This document shows positions 1 through 5,873 of a stretch of DNA of 21,551 nucleotides, piece by piece. The translations under genes and the position numbers were made by a program. The notes under the pieces were generated by a model. It ran no database searches. It saw nothing but the letters and a program-made list of their open reading frames with translations, and had not been told where the DNA came from. The DNA lies in assembly GCA_937975235.1 (NCBI GenBank), contig CALJUZ010000139.1, positions 1 through 21,551 on the forward strand. The letters are read 5' to 3'. Within the stretch, counting starts at the first letter, position 1. Each line of letters begins with the position of its first letter. The stretch comes from CALJUZ01 sp003387805 (GTDB lineage Bacteria > Bacillota > Limnochordia > Limnochordales > ZCTH02-B6).

Positions 1-331
1 CCACGGGGGCGCAGCGCGAGCCGTGGAGCCATGGAGGGCGGAGCGGCTCGCGCACCAGCCGGCGCAGCCCAGCAGGTCCCGAGCCGTGCCCCGGGGACAG
101 GCCCGGGTCGTGGCCATAAGGCGGGCCAGGGGGTGTGCCCACGGGGGCGCAGCGCGAGCCGTGGAGCCATGGAGGGCGGAGCGGCTCGCGCACCAGCCGG
201 CGCAGCCCAGCAGGTCCCGAGCCGTGCCCCGGGGACAGGCCCGGGTCGTGGCCATAAGGCGGGCCAGGGGGTGTGCCCACGGGGGCGCAGCGCGAGCCGT
301 GGAGCCATGGAGGGCGGAGCGGCTCGCGCAC
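1..331. repeat. 138-bp tandem repeat array, about 2.4 copies, cut by the window edge
   Basis: The same sequence recurs with a period of exactly 138 bp: the ACGGGGGCGCAG motif starts at 3, 141 and 279. By eye, copies 1 and 2 are identical over the full unit. Copy 3 is identical to them until 331 and then diverges. The window begins inside the unit, so more copies may lie to the left. Because 138 is a multiple of three and the DNA is very GC-rich, several frames stay open across the array. I see no ribosome binding site or family resemblance in them and do not call a gene. The near-perfect identity suggests recent duplication or active homogenisation. Function unknown. Confidence 0.95.
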
Positions 332-394
332 GAGCGAGCGGAGGCCAGGAGGGCCGGAGCGAGCGTCCCCCGTGGGCACACCCCCTGGCCCGCC
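258..394. repeat. Perfect 28-bp inverted repeat closing the 138-bp array
   Basis: The 28 bases at 258-285, which span the junction between repeat copies 2 and 3, are the exact reverse complement of 367-394. The arms enclose 81 bases. Within these a second inverted pair occurs (GCGCGAGCC at 290-298 with GGCTCGCGC at 321-329). The right arm lies just beyond where copy 3 stops matching, so the array ends in an inverted copy of its own junction. The left arm also recurs at 120-147. No T-run follows either arm, so a simple intrinsic terminator is unlikely. A cruciform, a structured RNA end or a recombination scar are possible readings. Confidence 0.93.
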
Positions 395-430
395 CCCCCA
401 ATGCCACGAATTTCCATGCCTTCCCCGGGG

Positions 431-459
431 TTGTCAAAATCCGGCCGTTCACATAAAAT
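431..459 (+). promoter_or_regulatory. Sigma-A type promoter of the riboswitch/dehydrogenase transcript
   Basis: TTGTCA at 431-436 and TAAAAT at 454-459 are separated by exactly 17 bp. They match the vegetative -35 (TTGACA) and -10 (TATAAT) consensus at five of six bases each. The expected start is near 465-467, about 35 nt before the conserved riboswitch core. The position and orientation fit the riboswitch and gene downstream. Confidence 0.8.
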
Positions 460-489
460 AGGGAGGCACCAACAATCCCAGACACCTTA

Positions 490-635
490 ACCGGCATGCT
501 AGTTCGCTGAATCCGGGCCTGCGCCCGGAGCGGGGGACCCAACTTACCGGGGTGAATCCTGGCAGCTTCGCCTGCCGGGTAGGGCCATCCTGACGGCCCG
601 AACCCGTCAGCTAACCTCGCAAGCGTCGTCGGGAA
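490..635 (+). promoter_or_regulatory. ydaO/yuaA-class c-di-AMP riboswitch
   Basis: The conserved ydaO/yuaA segments occur in the right order: GAATCCGGGC (509-518), GCGGGGGACCCA near 530-541, GGGGTGAATCC at 549-559, GGTAGGGCC near 578-586, and CCCGAACCCGTCAGCTAACC at 597-616, followed by CTCGCAAGCG. Closing-helix strands CGCT (505-508) and AGCG (622-625) can pair. CCGGGC/GCCCGG and GGCAG/CTGCC form internal hairpins. Family knowledge: this class binds cyclic di-AMP and usually turns expression off, mostly of potassium and osmolyte transporters and cell-wall hydrolases. Here it sits on a leader ending in an intrinsic terminator ahead of a dehydrogenase gene. Boundaries are approximate. Confidence 0.96.
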
Positions 636-668
636 GCGTGAAGGTATTTCCGCGTGCTTTCGGAGACC

Positions 669-694
669 GCCACAGCTTCCCCTGTGGCTTTTTT
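669..694 (+). terminator. Intrinsic terminator serving as the riboswitch expression platform
   Basis: The stem GCCACAG (669-675) / CTGTGGC (682-688) has a six-base loop and is followed at once by six T residues (689-694). An alternative pairing is available: GGGAAGC at 631-637 is the reverse complement of GCTTCCC at 675-681, extendable by three pairs with one bulge. It would break the terminator stem. This is the expected layout of an antiterminator/terminator switch located between the aptamer and the gene. The terminator is read directly; the switching role is inferred. Confidence 0.9.
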
Positions 695-721
695 GTGGCC
701 ACCCGGGGGGTGTCGGTAACC

Positions 722-728
722 AAGGAGG
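722..728 (+). promoter_or_regulatory. Shine-Dalgarno site that fixes the dehydrogenase start
   Basis: AAGGAGG lies 7 nt before ATG at 736 but only 1 nt before the in-frame GTG at 730. The spacing rules out the GTG and selects ATG 736. Confidence 0.88.
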
Positions 729-735
729 CGTGAGT

Positions 736-1884
736 ATGTCCTTTTTGCGTCCGAGACTGTCCGTGTGCATCATCGGCGCCGGCAACGGCGGCGTGGCCAT
801 GGCGGGCCACCTGGGCCTGAAGGGCCACCGCGTGCGCCTGTACAGCCGGGACGAAAGCAAAGTGGCCCCGGTGCGCCGGGCCGGCGGCATCACCGTCACG
901 GGCGCCGTGCAGGGCTTCGGCCCCGTGGAGCTCGCGACGACCAACCTGGCCGAGGCCATCGACGGTGCGGACGTAATTATGGTCACGACCCCGGCTTCGG
1001 CCCACGTGTCCGTGGCCCGCGATCTGGCGCCCCACCTGGACCGCCAGATCATCGTCCTGAATCCGGGCCGCACCGGCGGGGCCCTGGAGGTCCACCACGT
1101 GCTGCGCAAAGCCCGCCGCTACAACACGGTGGCCGAGGCTCAGTCGTTCATTTACGCCAGCCGCGCCGAGGGCCCGGACCGGGCCCACATTTTCGACATC
1201 AAGCGCGAAGTGCCCGTGGCCGCCATGCCGGCCCGCCGCACGCCCATCGTGCTGCGCACGCTGCGCCGGCTGTATCCGGAATTTGTCGCCGCGCGCAACG
1301 TGCTGGAGACCAGCTTTGCCAACATCGGCGCCATTTTCCATCCGGCGCCGCTCATCCTGAACGCGTCGAAAGTCGACAGCGGCGTGCCCTTCGACTACTA
1401 CCACGAAGGCATCACGCCCAGCATCGCGTCGCTCATGGAGCGCATCGACGCCGAGCGGCTGGCGGTCGCGGCGGCCCTGGGCGTCATCACGCCGTCGGCG
1501 AAAGACTGGCTGGAAGCCGCCTACGGCGCCCGCGGCGAGACGCTCTACGAGGCCATTCAGAACAACGAAAGCTATCGCGGCATCAAGGCGCCGCAGACGC
1601 TGCGGCACCGCTACATTTATGAAGACGTGCCCACGGGGCTCATCCCCATCGCGTCCTTCGGCCGCCATCTGGGCCTGCCCACGCCCTTCACCGAGTCGCT
1701 GATCCAGATGGCGTGCGGCGTCACGGCCACCAACTACTGGCTCAGCGGCCGCACCGTGCAGTCTCTGGGTCTGGCCGACATGTCGCCGGCCGACATCCGC
1801 CACTACGTTGAAACCGGCTTCAAGCGGCCGGCCTCGGCCCCGGCGGGCGCGGCCATCCCCGCCTTCGCCCACGCCCAGATGTAG
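736..1884 (+). CDS. Opine (octopine/nopaline) dehydrogenase-family NAD(P)-dependent oxidoreductase
   Basis: This 382-aa protein has the two-domain layout of opine dehydrogenases. The N-terminal Rossmann fold carries the dinucleotide loop GAGNGG (residues 14-19) and the family motif NPGRTGGALE (109-118). The C-terminal octopine-DH domain carries FHPAPLILNA with the candidate catalytic His202, YYHEGITPSIASLMERIDAE (221-240), and HRYIYEDVP with conserved Asp297. Such enzymes reductively condense an amino acid with a 2-oxo acid using NAD(P)H. The substrate cannot be read from sequence. There is no signal peptide or membrane segment, so it is cytosolic. It is the only + strand gene here and lies behind a c-di-AMP riboswitch-terminator, so c-di-AMP probably represses it. 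ATG 736 is chosen from AAGGAGG at 722-728. No operon partner follows. The short Ala/Pro-rich tail (365-382) looks unstructured. The family assignment is strong; the reaction is open. Confidence 0.88.
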   Translation: MSFLRPRLSVCIIGAGNGGVAMAGHLGLKGHRVRLYSRDESKVAPVRRAGGITVTGAVQGFGPVELATTNLAEAIDGADVIMVTTPASAHVSVARDLAPHLDRQIIVLNPGRTGGALEVHHVLRKARRYNTVAEAQSFIYASRAEGPDRAHIFDIKREVPVAAMPARRTPIVLRTLRRLYPEFVAARNVLETSFANIGAIFHPAPLILNASKVDSGVPFDYYHEGITPSIASLMERIDAERLAVAAALGVITPSAKDWLEAAYGARGETLYEAIQNNESYRGIKAPQTLRHRYIYEDVPTGLIPIASFGRHLGLPTPFTESLIQMACGVTATNYWLSGRTVQSLGLADMSPADIRHYVETGFKRPASAPAGAAIPAFAHAQM

Positions 1885-1939
1885 CCGCGGCCTCGCCTAT
1901 TGGTCCGTCCCGTCTCATCACAACGAAGAAAATGGCAAC

Positions 1940-1964
1940 GGGGCGGCGCGCCTGGCGCCGTCCC
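1940..1964. terminator. GC-rich hairpin downstream of the dehydrogenase gene, weak terminator candidate
   Basis: Bases 1940-1949 pair with 1955-1964 (ten pairs, one of them G-U) around a five-base loop, 55 bp past the dehydrogenase stop codon. No T-run follows on the + strand. On the minus strand a T-rich stretch (ATTTTCTTC) follows at a short distance. It may slow or end transcription from either side, but it lacks the classic U-tract. Confidence 0.35.
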
Positions 1965-2038
1965 GCTGTCTCGCCGTCCCGCCGTCACGCGGTGCGGAAG
2001 TGAAGTCGGCTTTTCCTCTCACCAATGGCCGCGACACC

Positions 2039-2104
2039 ACACGGAGGGCGCCGGGATGGCACACCGAGGGTGCCGGGAACGCACACGGAAGGGGCCGGGA
2101 CGGC
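2039..2104. repeat. Three tandem copies of a degenerate 22-bp repeat
   Basis: Units at 2039-2060, 2061-2082 and 2083-2104 share the pattern ACAC-GA-GG-GCCGGGA-GC with a few substitutions each. They lie between convergent genes with no recognisable protein frame. The divergence between copies shows this array is older than the 138-bp array at the left edge. Function unknown. Confidence 0.82.
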
Positions 2105-2115
2105 AGGGAACGTTC

Positions 2116-2145
2116 GCCGGCCATGGCCGGCCATTGCCGGCCATC
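2116..2145. repeat. Three tandem copies of a 10-bp repeat, GCCGGCCAT plus one variable base
   Basis: GCCGGCCATG, GCCGGCCATT and GCCGGCCATC follow one another directly at 2116-2125, 2126-2135 and 2136-2145. The unit contains the palindrome GGCC, and the first junction forms GGCCATGGCC. The array starts 11 bp after the 22-bp array. Function unknown; slippage-prone simple repeat. Confidence 0.85.
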
Positions 2146-2210
2146 GATCCGGGCAAGGCCGACGCGCCCGGGACCCCGGCGACGGCTGGTTGGGAACGAT
2201 CCCGGCCGCG

Positions 2211-2261
2211 AAAAGACAAAACGGGAACCGCCCAACGCTGCCGCGCTCGGCATGGTTCCCG
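2211..2261 (-). terminator. Intrinsic terminator of the ribosomal protein operon, after rpsI
   Basis: Read on the minus strand, CGGGAACC and GGTTCCCG (genomic 2254-2261 and 2222-2229) form an 8-bp stem. The loop contains a second small stem (GCCG/CGGC). The stem is followed by TTTTGTCTTTT at 2211-2221. It lies about 40 nt past the rpsI stop codon and is the only convincing minus-strand terminator I found in the window. Confidence 0.87.
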
Positions 2262-2302
2262 CCCGAATGTCGACCAAATGACAGTCGCGGAAACGCCCGG
2301 GT

Positions 2303-2707
2303 TTACCGCTTGGAGAACTGGGAAGCCCTGCGGGCCTTCTTCAAGCCGTACTTGTGGCGCTCCTTCATGCGCGGATCGCGCCGCAGCAGGCCCGCTTGCT
2401 TCAGCGGCCGGCGATACTCCTCGTTGACGAGCAGGAGCGCACGCGCGATGCCGTGCCGGGTCGCCTCGGCCTGGCCGGTGAAGCCGCCGCCGACCACGTT
2501 CACTTTCGTGTCGAACTTGCCCAACGTATCGGTAATCGCGAACGGCTCGGCAAGAACCTTCACCAGCACTTCGCGGCCGAAATAGTCCACCGCGTCGCGG
2601 CCGTTGACCACGATGCGGCCGCTGCCGGGCACGAGGCGCACGCGCGCCACCGACGTCTTGCGCCGTCCCGTCGCCATGTATTCCTCAAACACTGCAGGTG
2701 CCGCCAA
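2303..2707 (-). CDS. rpsI: 30S ribosomal protein S9
   Basis: S9 is a 30S head protein whose C-terminal tail reaches the P-site tRNA. The family core TGRRKTSVARVRLVPG, the GGGFTGQAEATRHGIARAL segment and the terminal tail QFSKR are all present. I place the start at TTG 2707 (134 aa). A full AAAGGAGGTG lies at 2715-2724, nine bases after its GGAGG core, and the added residues give FEEYMATGRRK, which lines up with the QYYGTGRRK start region of Firmicutes S9. The alternative ATG at 2675-2677 gives 124 aa, short for the family, with only a weak GAGGA ahead of it. Last gene of the operon, 104 nt after rplM, followed by the intrinsic terminator. Confidence 0.95.
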   Translation of the reverse strand: MAAPAVFEEYMATGRRKTSVARVRLVPGSGRIVVNGRDAVDYFGREVLVKVLAEPFAITDTLGKFDTKVNVVGGGFTGQAEATRHGIARALLLVNEEYRRPLKQAGLLRRDPRMKERHKYGLKKARRASQFSKR

Positions 2708-2714
2708 CCCGGGA

Positions 2715-2724
2715 CACCTCCTTT
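2715..2724 (-). promoter_or_regulatory. Shine-Dalgarno site favouring a TTG start for rpsI
   Basis: AAAGGAGGTG on the minus strand is a near-perfect anti-16S match. Its distance to TTG 2707 is normal, whereas ATG 2677 would be about 39 nt away. Confidence 0.72.
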
Positions 2725-2811
2725 CCGCTCGCAAAAGCCAGCGTCAACTCACAAAACAGCCAATGCTCCACATGCAGCCGCCGCCAGGGGCGTCAGACCG
2801 GCTCGTAAGCG

Positions 2812-3252
2812 TCAGCGCACCGGCAGCGGAAATTCCGCCGGCTGCTGGGCCGCGTGCGGGTGCTCCGGCCCCGCGTACACCTTCAGCTTCTTGATCAGCT
2901 TCCGGCCCAGCCGGTTGTGGGGCAGCATGCCGCGCACGGCCAGGCGGATGAGGCGATCAGGATGCCGTTCCCGCAGCTCCCGGGCGCTCATGCTCTTCAT
3001 GCTGCCCGGACGGGTAGTGCGCTGGAAGTAATACATCTTGTCGTCCCACTTGTTGCCGGTGAGGCGCACCTTGTCCGCATTGACGACGATGACGAAGTCG
3101 CCGGTGTCCACGTGGGGCGTGTACTGGGGCTTGTGCTTGCCGCGCAGCACCGCGGCGATCTGCGTCGCCAAACGGCCGAGCGTTTTGCCCTCGGCGTCAA
3201 TGACGTACCACTTGCGTTCTACCTCGCCCGGCTTGGCCATGTACGTCTTCAT
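2812..3252 (-). CDS. rplM: 50S ribosomal protein L13
   Basis: L13 is an early-assembly protein of the 50S subunit that binds 23S rRNA. The 146-aa product shows the family landmarks ERKWYVIDAEGKTLGRLAT near the N-terminus, LRGKHKPQYTPHVDTGD, and GMLPHNRLGR followed by KLKVYAGPEHPHAAQ. The start is ATG 3250-3252, with AAGGAG about 12 nt upstream on the minus strand. The frame stays open further upstream, but that part has no L13 similarity and overlaps the structured leader. It has its own promoter and a roughly 190-nt leader (3253-3440), so rplM-rpsI can be transcribed separately from the large operon. Confidence 0.97.
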   Translation of the reverse strand: MKTYMAKPGEVERKWYVIDAEGKTLGRLATQIAAVLRGKHKPQYTPHVDTGDFVIVVNADKVRLTGNKWDDKMYYFQRTTRPGSMKSMSARELRERHPDRLIRLAVRGMLPHNRLGRKLIKKLKVYAGPEHPHAAQQPAEFPLPVR

Positions 3253-3440
3253 AACCCGCTCAAGCTCCTTCCAAAACCGAGGCCCTCGTCCGGACGCCGT
3301 GGACGGCCACGGACGCTCCAGCGCCAGTGCAGGACGGGGCCGCCTGCACGGCCGCAGCCGCCGGCTGGCCGGTTCACCCCACCGGGTGACCCCGCCGGCC
3401 CGCATCAGCGCACCCGCTCCGCGTGGGTGCATTTAGGGCC
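3253..3440 (-). promoter_or_regulatory. Structured 5' leader of rplM-rpsI, candidate L13 autoregulatory leader
   Basis: This region between the predicted start of transcription and rplM holds four consecutive strong hairpins. In transcription order they are GCACCC/GGGTGC (3410-3430); a two-part stem at 3367-3400 (GGCCGG/CCGGCC outside, TCACCC/GGGTGA inside); GTGCAGG/CCTGCAC (3327-3349); and CCGTGG/CCACGG (3297-3312). No T-run terminator is present. Structured L13 leaders are known in Bacillus relatives (Rfam L13_leader). That this one is homologous or binds L13 is inference; the hairpins are directly visible. Confidence 0.55.
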
Positions 3441-3447
3441 AAGCTAA

Positions 3448-3476
3448 ATCTTATTACAGCGCTTTCGGCGTGTCAA
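3448..3476 (-). promoter_or_regulatory. Sigma-A promoter of rplM-rpsI, overlapping the truA stop codon
   Basis: On the minus strand, a perfect TTGACA (genomic 3471-3476) and TAAGAT (3448-3453) are separated by exactly 17 bp. The TGA inside the -35 box is the truA stop codon (3473-3475). This is the strongest consensus promoter I see on the minus strand. Confidence 0.88.
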
Positions 3477-4213
3477 CCGTATTCCACCAGCACCAGGCAC
3501 AATCCCCGGGCCGGCGCCGTCGGGCCCGCGAGCTCCCTGCGGCCCGAGGCCAAAACATCGGCAACCCACTCGGGCGGCCGGCGCCCGTCCCCCACCATCA
3601 CCAGCGTGCCGACGATGTTGCGCATCATGTGATACAAAAACCCGTCGGCCGTCGCGACGATGTCGATGCGGGGCCCCGCCCGCTCCACCTCCAGCGCCTG
3701 CAAGTGCCGCACGGTGGAGCGCACCGGCGTGCTGCCCGCCGCCCGGAACGCGGCGAAATCGCGTCGCCCCACCAGCAGGCGGGCCGCCTCCCGCATGGCC
3801 GCCACGTCCAGGCGCGTCCGGACGTGCCACGCGTAGCGGTCGTGAAACACCGAGGGAAACTCGGCGTTCCAGATGGTGTAGCGGTACGTTTTCGCCAGCG
3901 CCGACTTGCGGGCGTGGAAGTCCTCGGGCACCACGTCGGCCCGCTTCACCACCACGTCCCGGGGCAGCCGGCTGTTCAAGGCGTACGGCCACCGCTCCAC
4001 GGGGATGCGGCTGTCGGTGCGAAAGTTGACCACCTGACCCAGCGCGTGCACGCCCGCGTCGGTACGGCCCGCGCCGGTGACATGGGTGGCCCGGCCGGTC
4101 AGGGAAGCCAGCGCCTCCTCCAGCACGCCCTGCACCGTGCGCCGCCCCTGCTGCCGCTGGAACCCGAAAAACTCGGTACCGTCGTACTCGATGACGCAGC
4201 GGATGTTTCGCAT
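3473..4213 (-). CDS. truA: tRNA pseudouridine(38-40) synthase TruA
   Basis: TruA isomerises uridines 38-40 in the anticodon arm of tRNAs. The 246-aa protein starts with the family opening IRCVIEYDGTEFFGFQRQ. It carries the catalytic motif GRTDAGVHALGQVVNF with the nucleophile Asp52. Further conserved stretches are KTYRYTIWN, RDFAAFRAAG and the C-terminal DGFLYHMMRNIVGTLVMVG. Length is normal. ATG 4211-4213 directly follows the ecfT stop codon (TAG then ATG, no gap), so translational coupling is likely. The ecfA1-ecfA2-ecfT-truA-rplM-rpsI order is typical of Firmicutes. Confidence 0.97.
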   Translation of the reverse strand: MRNIRCVIEYDGTEFFGFQRQQGRRTVQGVLEEALASLTGRATHVTGAGRTDAGVHALGQVVNFRTDSRIPVERWPYALNSRLPRDVVVKRADVVPEDFHARKSALAKTYRYTIWNAEFPSVFHDRYAWHVRTRLDVAAMREAARLLVGRRDFAAFRAAGSTPVRSTVRHLQALEVERAGPRIDIVATADGFLYHMMRNIVGTLVMVGDGRRPPEWVADVLASGRRELAGPTAPARGLCLVLVEYG

Positions 4214-5005
4214 CTACATTCTCCACGCGACGAAGGCCATGAGCAGCCCGGAGACGGCCAGCGCCGCCCAGTCCGCCGGACCCGGCCGCGCCTCGCGCCA
4301 GCGGGTGCGCCCGTAGCCGCCCCGGTAGCAGCGGGCCTCCATGGCCACGCCCAGCTCTTCCGCCCGCCGGAACGCGCTGATGAACATGGGCACCAAGAGG
4401 GGCAGCAGCGCCCGCACCCGCGCCGCGGGGCCGCCCCGGTCAAACACCGCGCCCCGCGCCAGCTGGGCCTTGATGATGCGGTCCAGCTCCTCCATCAGCG
4501 TCGGCACGAACCGGAGGGCGATGGTCATCATCATGGCGATCTCGTGGGCCGGCAGCCCCAGCCGCGCCCCCGGCGCCAGCAGCCACGCGACGGCGTCGGT
4601 CATGGCCAGGGGCGACGTGGTCAGCGTCACCAGCGACAAGCCCGTCAGCAGCAGGACCAGCCGCAGCGAGAAAAACCCCGCGGCCTCCAGCCCCTCCCGG
4701 GTCACCCGCAGCGGCCCGAAGCTCCACAGCACCGTGCCGTCGGTCAGCAGGGCGTGCAGCGCCGACGTGACCAAAAGCAGCACCGCCAGCGGCCGCAGGC
4801 CCCGGACCAGGTACCCGGCGGGCAGCCGCGCCGCCCGGGCCGCCGCGGCGATGTACAGCGCGATGACGCCGAAACCCGCCCACGTGCGCACTGCAAACAA
4901 CGCGACGGCCAGCGCGAAGCCCGCCAGCAGCTTCACCCGGGCGTCCAGCCGGTGGACCGGCGATTCCGCCGGTATGTAACGGCCGATGGACACGTCACGG
5001 AACAT
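4214..5005 (-). CDS. ecfT: ECF transporter transmembrane component EcfT
   Basis: EcfT is the membrane scaffold that couples the two EcfA ATPases to exchangeable substrate-binding S components for vitamin or metal uptake. The protein (263 aa) opens with DVSIGRYIPAESPVHRLDARVKLLAGF, typical of EcfT, has about five hydrophobic segments, and shows the two cytoplasmic coupling motifs, AQLARG and AMEARCYRGG. The second reads Ala-Arg-Cys rather than the common Ala-Arg-Gly. I prefer ATG 5003-5005, which has GGAAGGA upstream and the usual family N-terminus. ATG 5015-5017 would add four residues but abuts the SD. It overlaps the end of ecfA2 by 11 nt. No S component is encoded in the window, so the substrate is unknown and probably several S components share it. 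Confidence 0.92.
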   Translation of the reverse strand: MFRDVSIGRYIPAESPVHRLDARVKLLAGFALAVALFAVRTWAGFGVIALYIAAAARAARLPAGYLVRGLRPLAVLLLVTSALHALLTDGTVLWSFGPLRVTREGLEAAGFFSLRLVLLLTGLSLVTLTTSPLAMTDAVAWLLAPGARLGLPAHEIAMMMTIALRFVPTLMEELDRIIKAQLARGAVFDRGGPAARVRALLPLLVPMFISAFRRAEELGVAMEARCYRGGYGRTRWREARPGPADWAALAVSGLLMAFVAWRM

Positions 5006-5867
5006 GTCCGCCGCCATCCTTCCGGGCCGCCAGCACCGCGGCCACGGCCGCCTCCTCGGTGACGATGCCGTCGGGCAGCCGCCATCCCCGCCGCCGCAGC
5101 TCCTCCACCAGGCGCGCCGCCGGCGGCGCGTCCAGCCCCAGCCGCCGCAGCTCGCCGGCCCGCTCCGCGGACAGCACCCGCCCCGGCGGGCCGCTCAAAG
5201 CCACCCGCCCGCCCGACAGCACCACCACGTGGTCGGCCAGCCGGGCCGCGTCATCCAAATGGTGTGTGGCCAGCACCACGGCGCCGCCCCGCTCCGTGCG
5301 CCAGCGCTGCAGCAAGGCCAGCAGCTCCCGCCGCCCCTCGGGATCCAGCCCGACGGTAGGCTCGTCCAGCACCAAATAGCGGGGCTCCATGGCCAGCACG
5401 CCGGCCAGCGCCACCCGCCGCTGCTGTCCGCCGCTCAAAGACCACGGCGAGCGGCCCTGGACCTGGTCGTAGTCCAGGCCCACCCACGCCAGGGCCTCCC
5501 GCACCCGCGCCGCCACCTCGTCCTCGGCCAGGCCCAGGTTGCGCGGGCCGAACGCCACGTCCGCGGCCACCGTGTCGGCGAACAGCTGCTGCTCCGGGTA
5601 CTGGAACACGACGCCCACCCGCCGGCGCACCTCCAGGACGTGCCTGGCGTCGCCCACGTCCAGCCCGTCCACGGTCACCGCGCCCGGCGGCGGCACGATG
5701 AGGCCGTTCAAGTGCTGCAGCAGCGTGGACTTGCCCGAGCCCATGGTGCCGATGAGGGCCACGAAGGCCCCTTCTTCCACCGTCAGCGACACGCCCCGCA
5801 AAGAGGGCGTCGCCAGCGGCGTTCCCGGGTTGTACACATGGTGAAGATCGCGCACGACAATGGCCAT
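4995..5867 (-). CDS. ecfA2: ECF transporter ATPase EcfA2
   Basis: This is an ABC ATPase of the energy-coupling factor module. The 290-aa protein has Walker A GTMGSGKST (residues 40-48), the Q-loop in VFQYPEQQLF (88-97), signature LSGGQ (144-148), Walker B LVLDEP with Glu169, and the H-loop THH. The QYPEQQLF sequence after the Q-loop and the FGPRNLG stretch are characteristic of EcfA2 rather than EcfA1. It pairs with EcfA1 under EcfT. ATG 5865-5867 starts 6 nt after the ecfA1 stop with only a weak SD, suggesting coupled translation. The C-terminal 75 residues form the usual EcfA helical extension. Confidence 0.94.
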   Translation of the reverse strand: MAIVVRDLHHVYNPGTPLATPSLRGVSLTVEEGAFVALIGTMGSGKSTLLQHLNGLIVPPPGAVTVDGLDVGDARHVLEVRRRVGVVFQYPEQQLFADTVAADVAFGPRNLGLAEDEVAARVREALAWVGLDYDQVQGRSPWSLSGGQQRRVALAGVLAMEPRYLVLDEPTVGLDPEGRRELLALLQRWRTERGGAVVLATHHLDDAARLADHVVVLSGGRVALSGPPGRVLSAERAGELRRLGLDAPPAARLVEELRRRGWRLPDGIVTEEAAVAAVLAARKDGGGHVP

Positions 5868-5873
5868 GATCGC

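Larger units (their letters stand above)
1885..2302. other. Gene-free intergenic region between convergent genes
   Basis: This 418-bp stretch separates the stop codons of the + strand dehydrogenase and the minus strand rpsI. I find no ribosome binding site linked to a plausible reading frame. The open frames here are explained by base composition. It contains a GC-rich hairpin (1940-1964), three 22-bp degenerate tandem repeats (2039-2104), three 10-bp tandem repeats (2116-2145) and the minus-strand operon terminator (2211-2261). Confidence 0.75.

Noticed and set aside
258..394. The 28-bp inverted repeat as a bidirectional intrinsic terminator
   Set aside because: The arms are 81 bases apart and neither is followed by a T-run on its outward side.
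1..394. CRISPR array
   Set aside because: The repeats are contiguous 138-bp units without unique spacers, and there are no cas genes nearby.
23..490. Open reading frames with 46-residue repeats across the 138-bp array
   Set aside because: Several frames stay open at once because the unit is a multiple of three and very GC-rich. There is no ribosome binding site and no recognisable protein family, and the composition is Arg/Ala/Gly/Pro noise.
730..738. GTG 730 as the dehydrogenase start
   Set aside because: It is one base from the AAGGAGG core, too close for initiation; ATG 736 has a 7-nt spacing.
607..1872. 421-aa frame on the minus strand opposite the dehydrogenase
   Set aside because: It is the antisense shadow of a clearly conserved + strand gene, runs through the riboswitch terminator, and has no family similarity.
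1808..2585. Overlapping + strand and minus strand frames in the 1885-2302 intergenic region
   Set aside because: They cross the repeats, the minus-strand terminator or rpsI, lack ribosome binding sites, and are Arg/Pro/Gly-rich as expected of GC-rich noncoding DNA.
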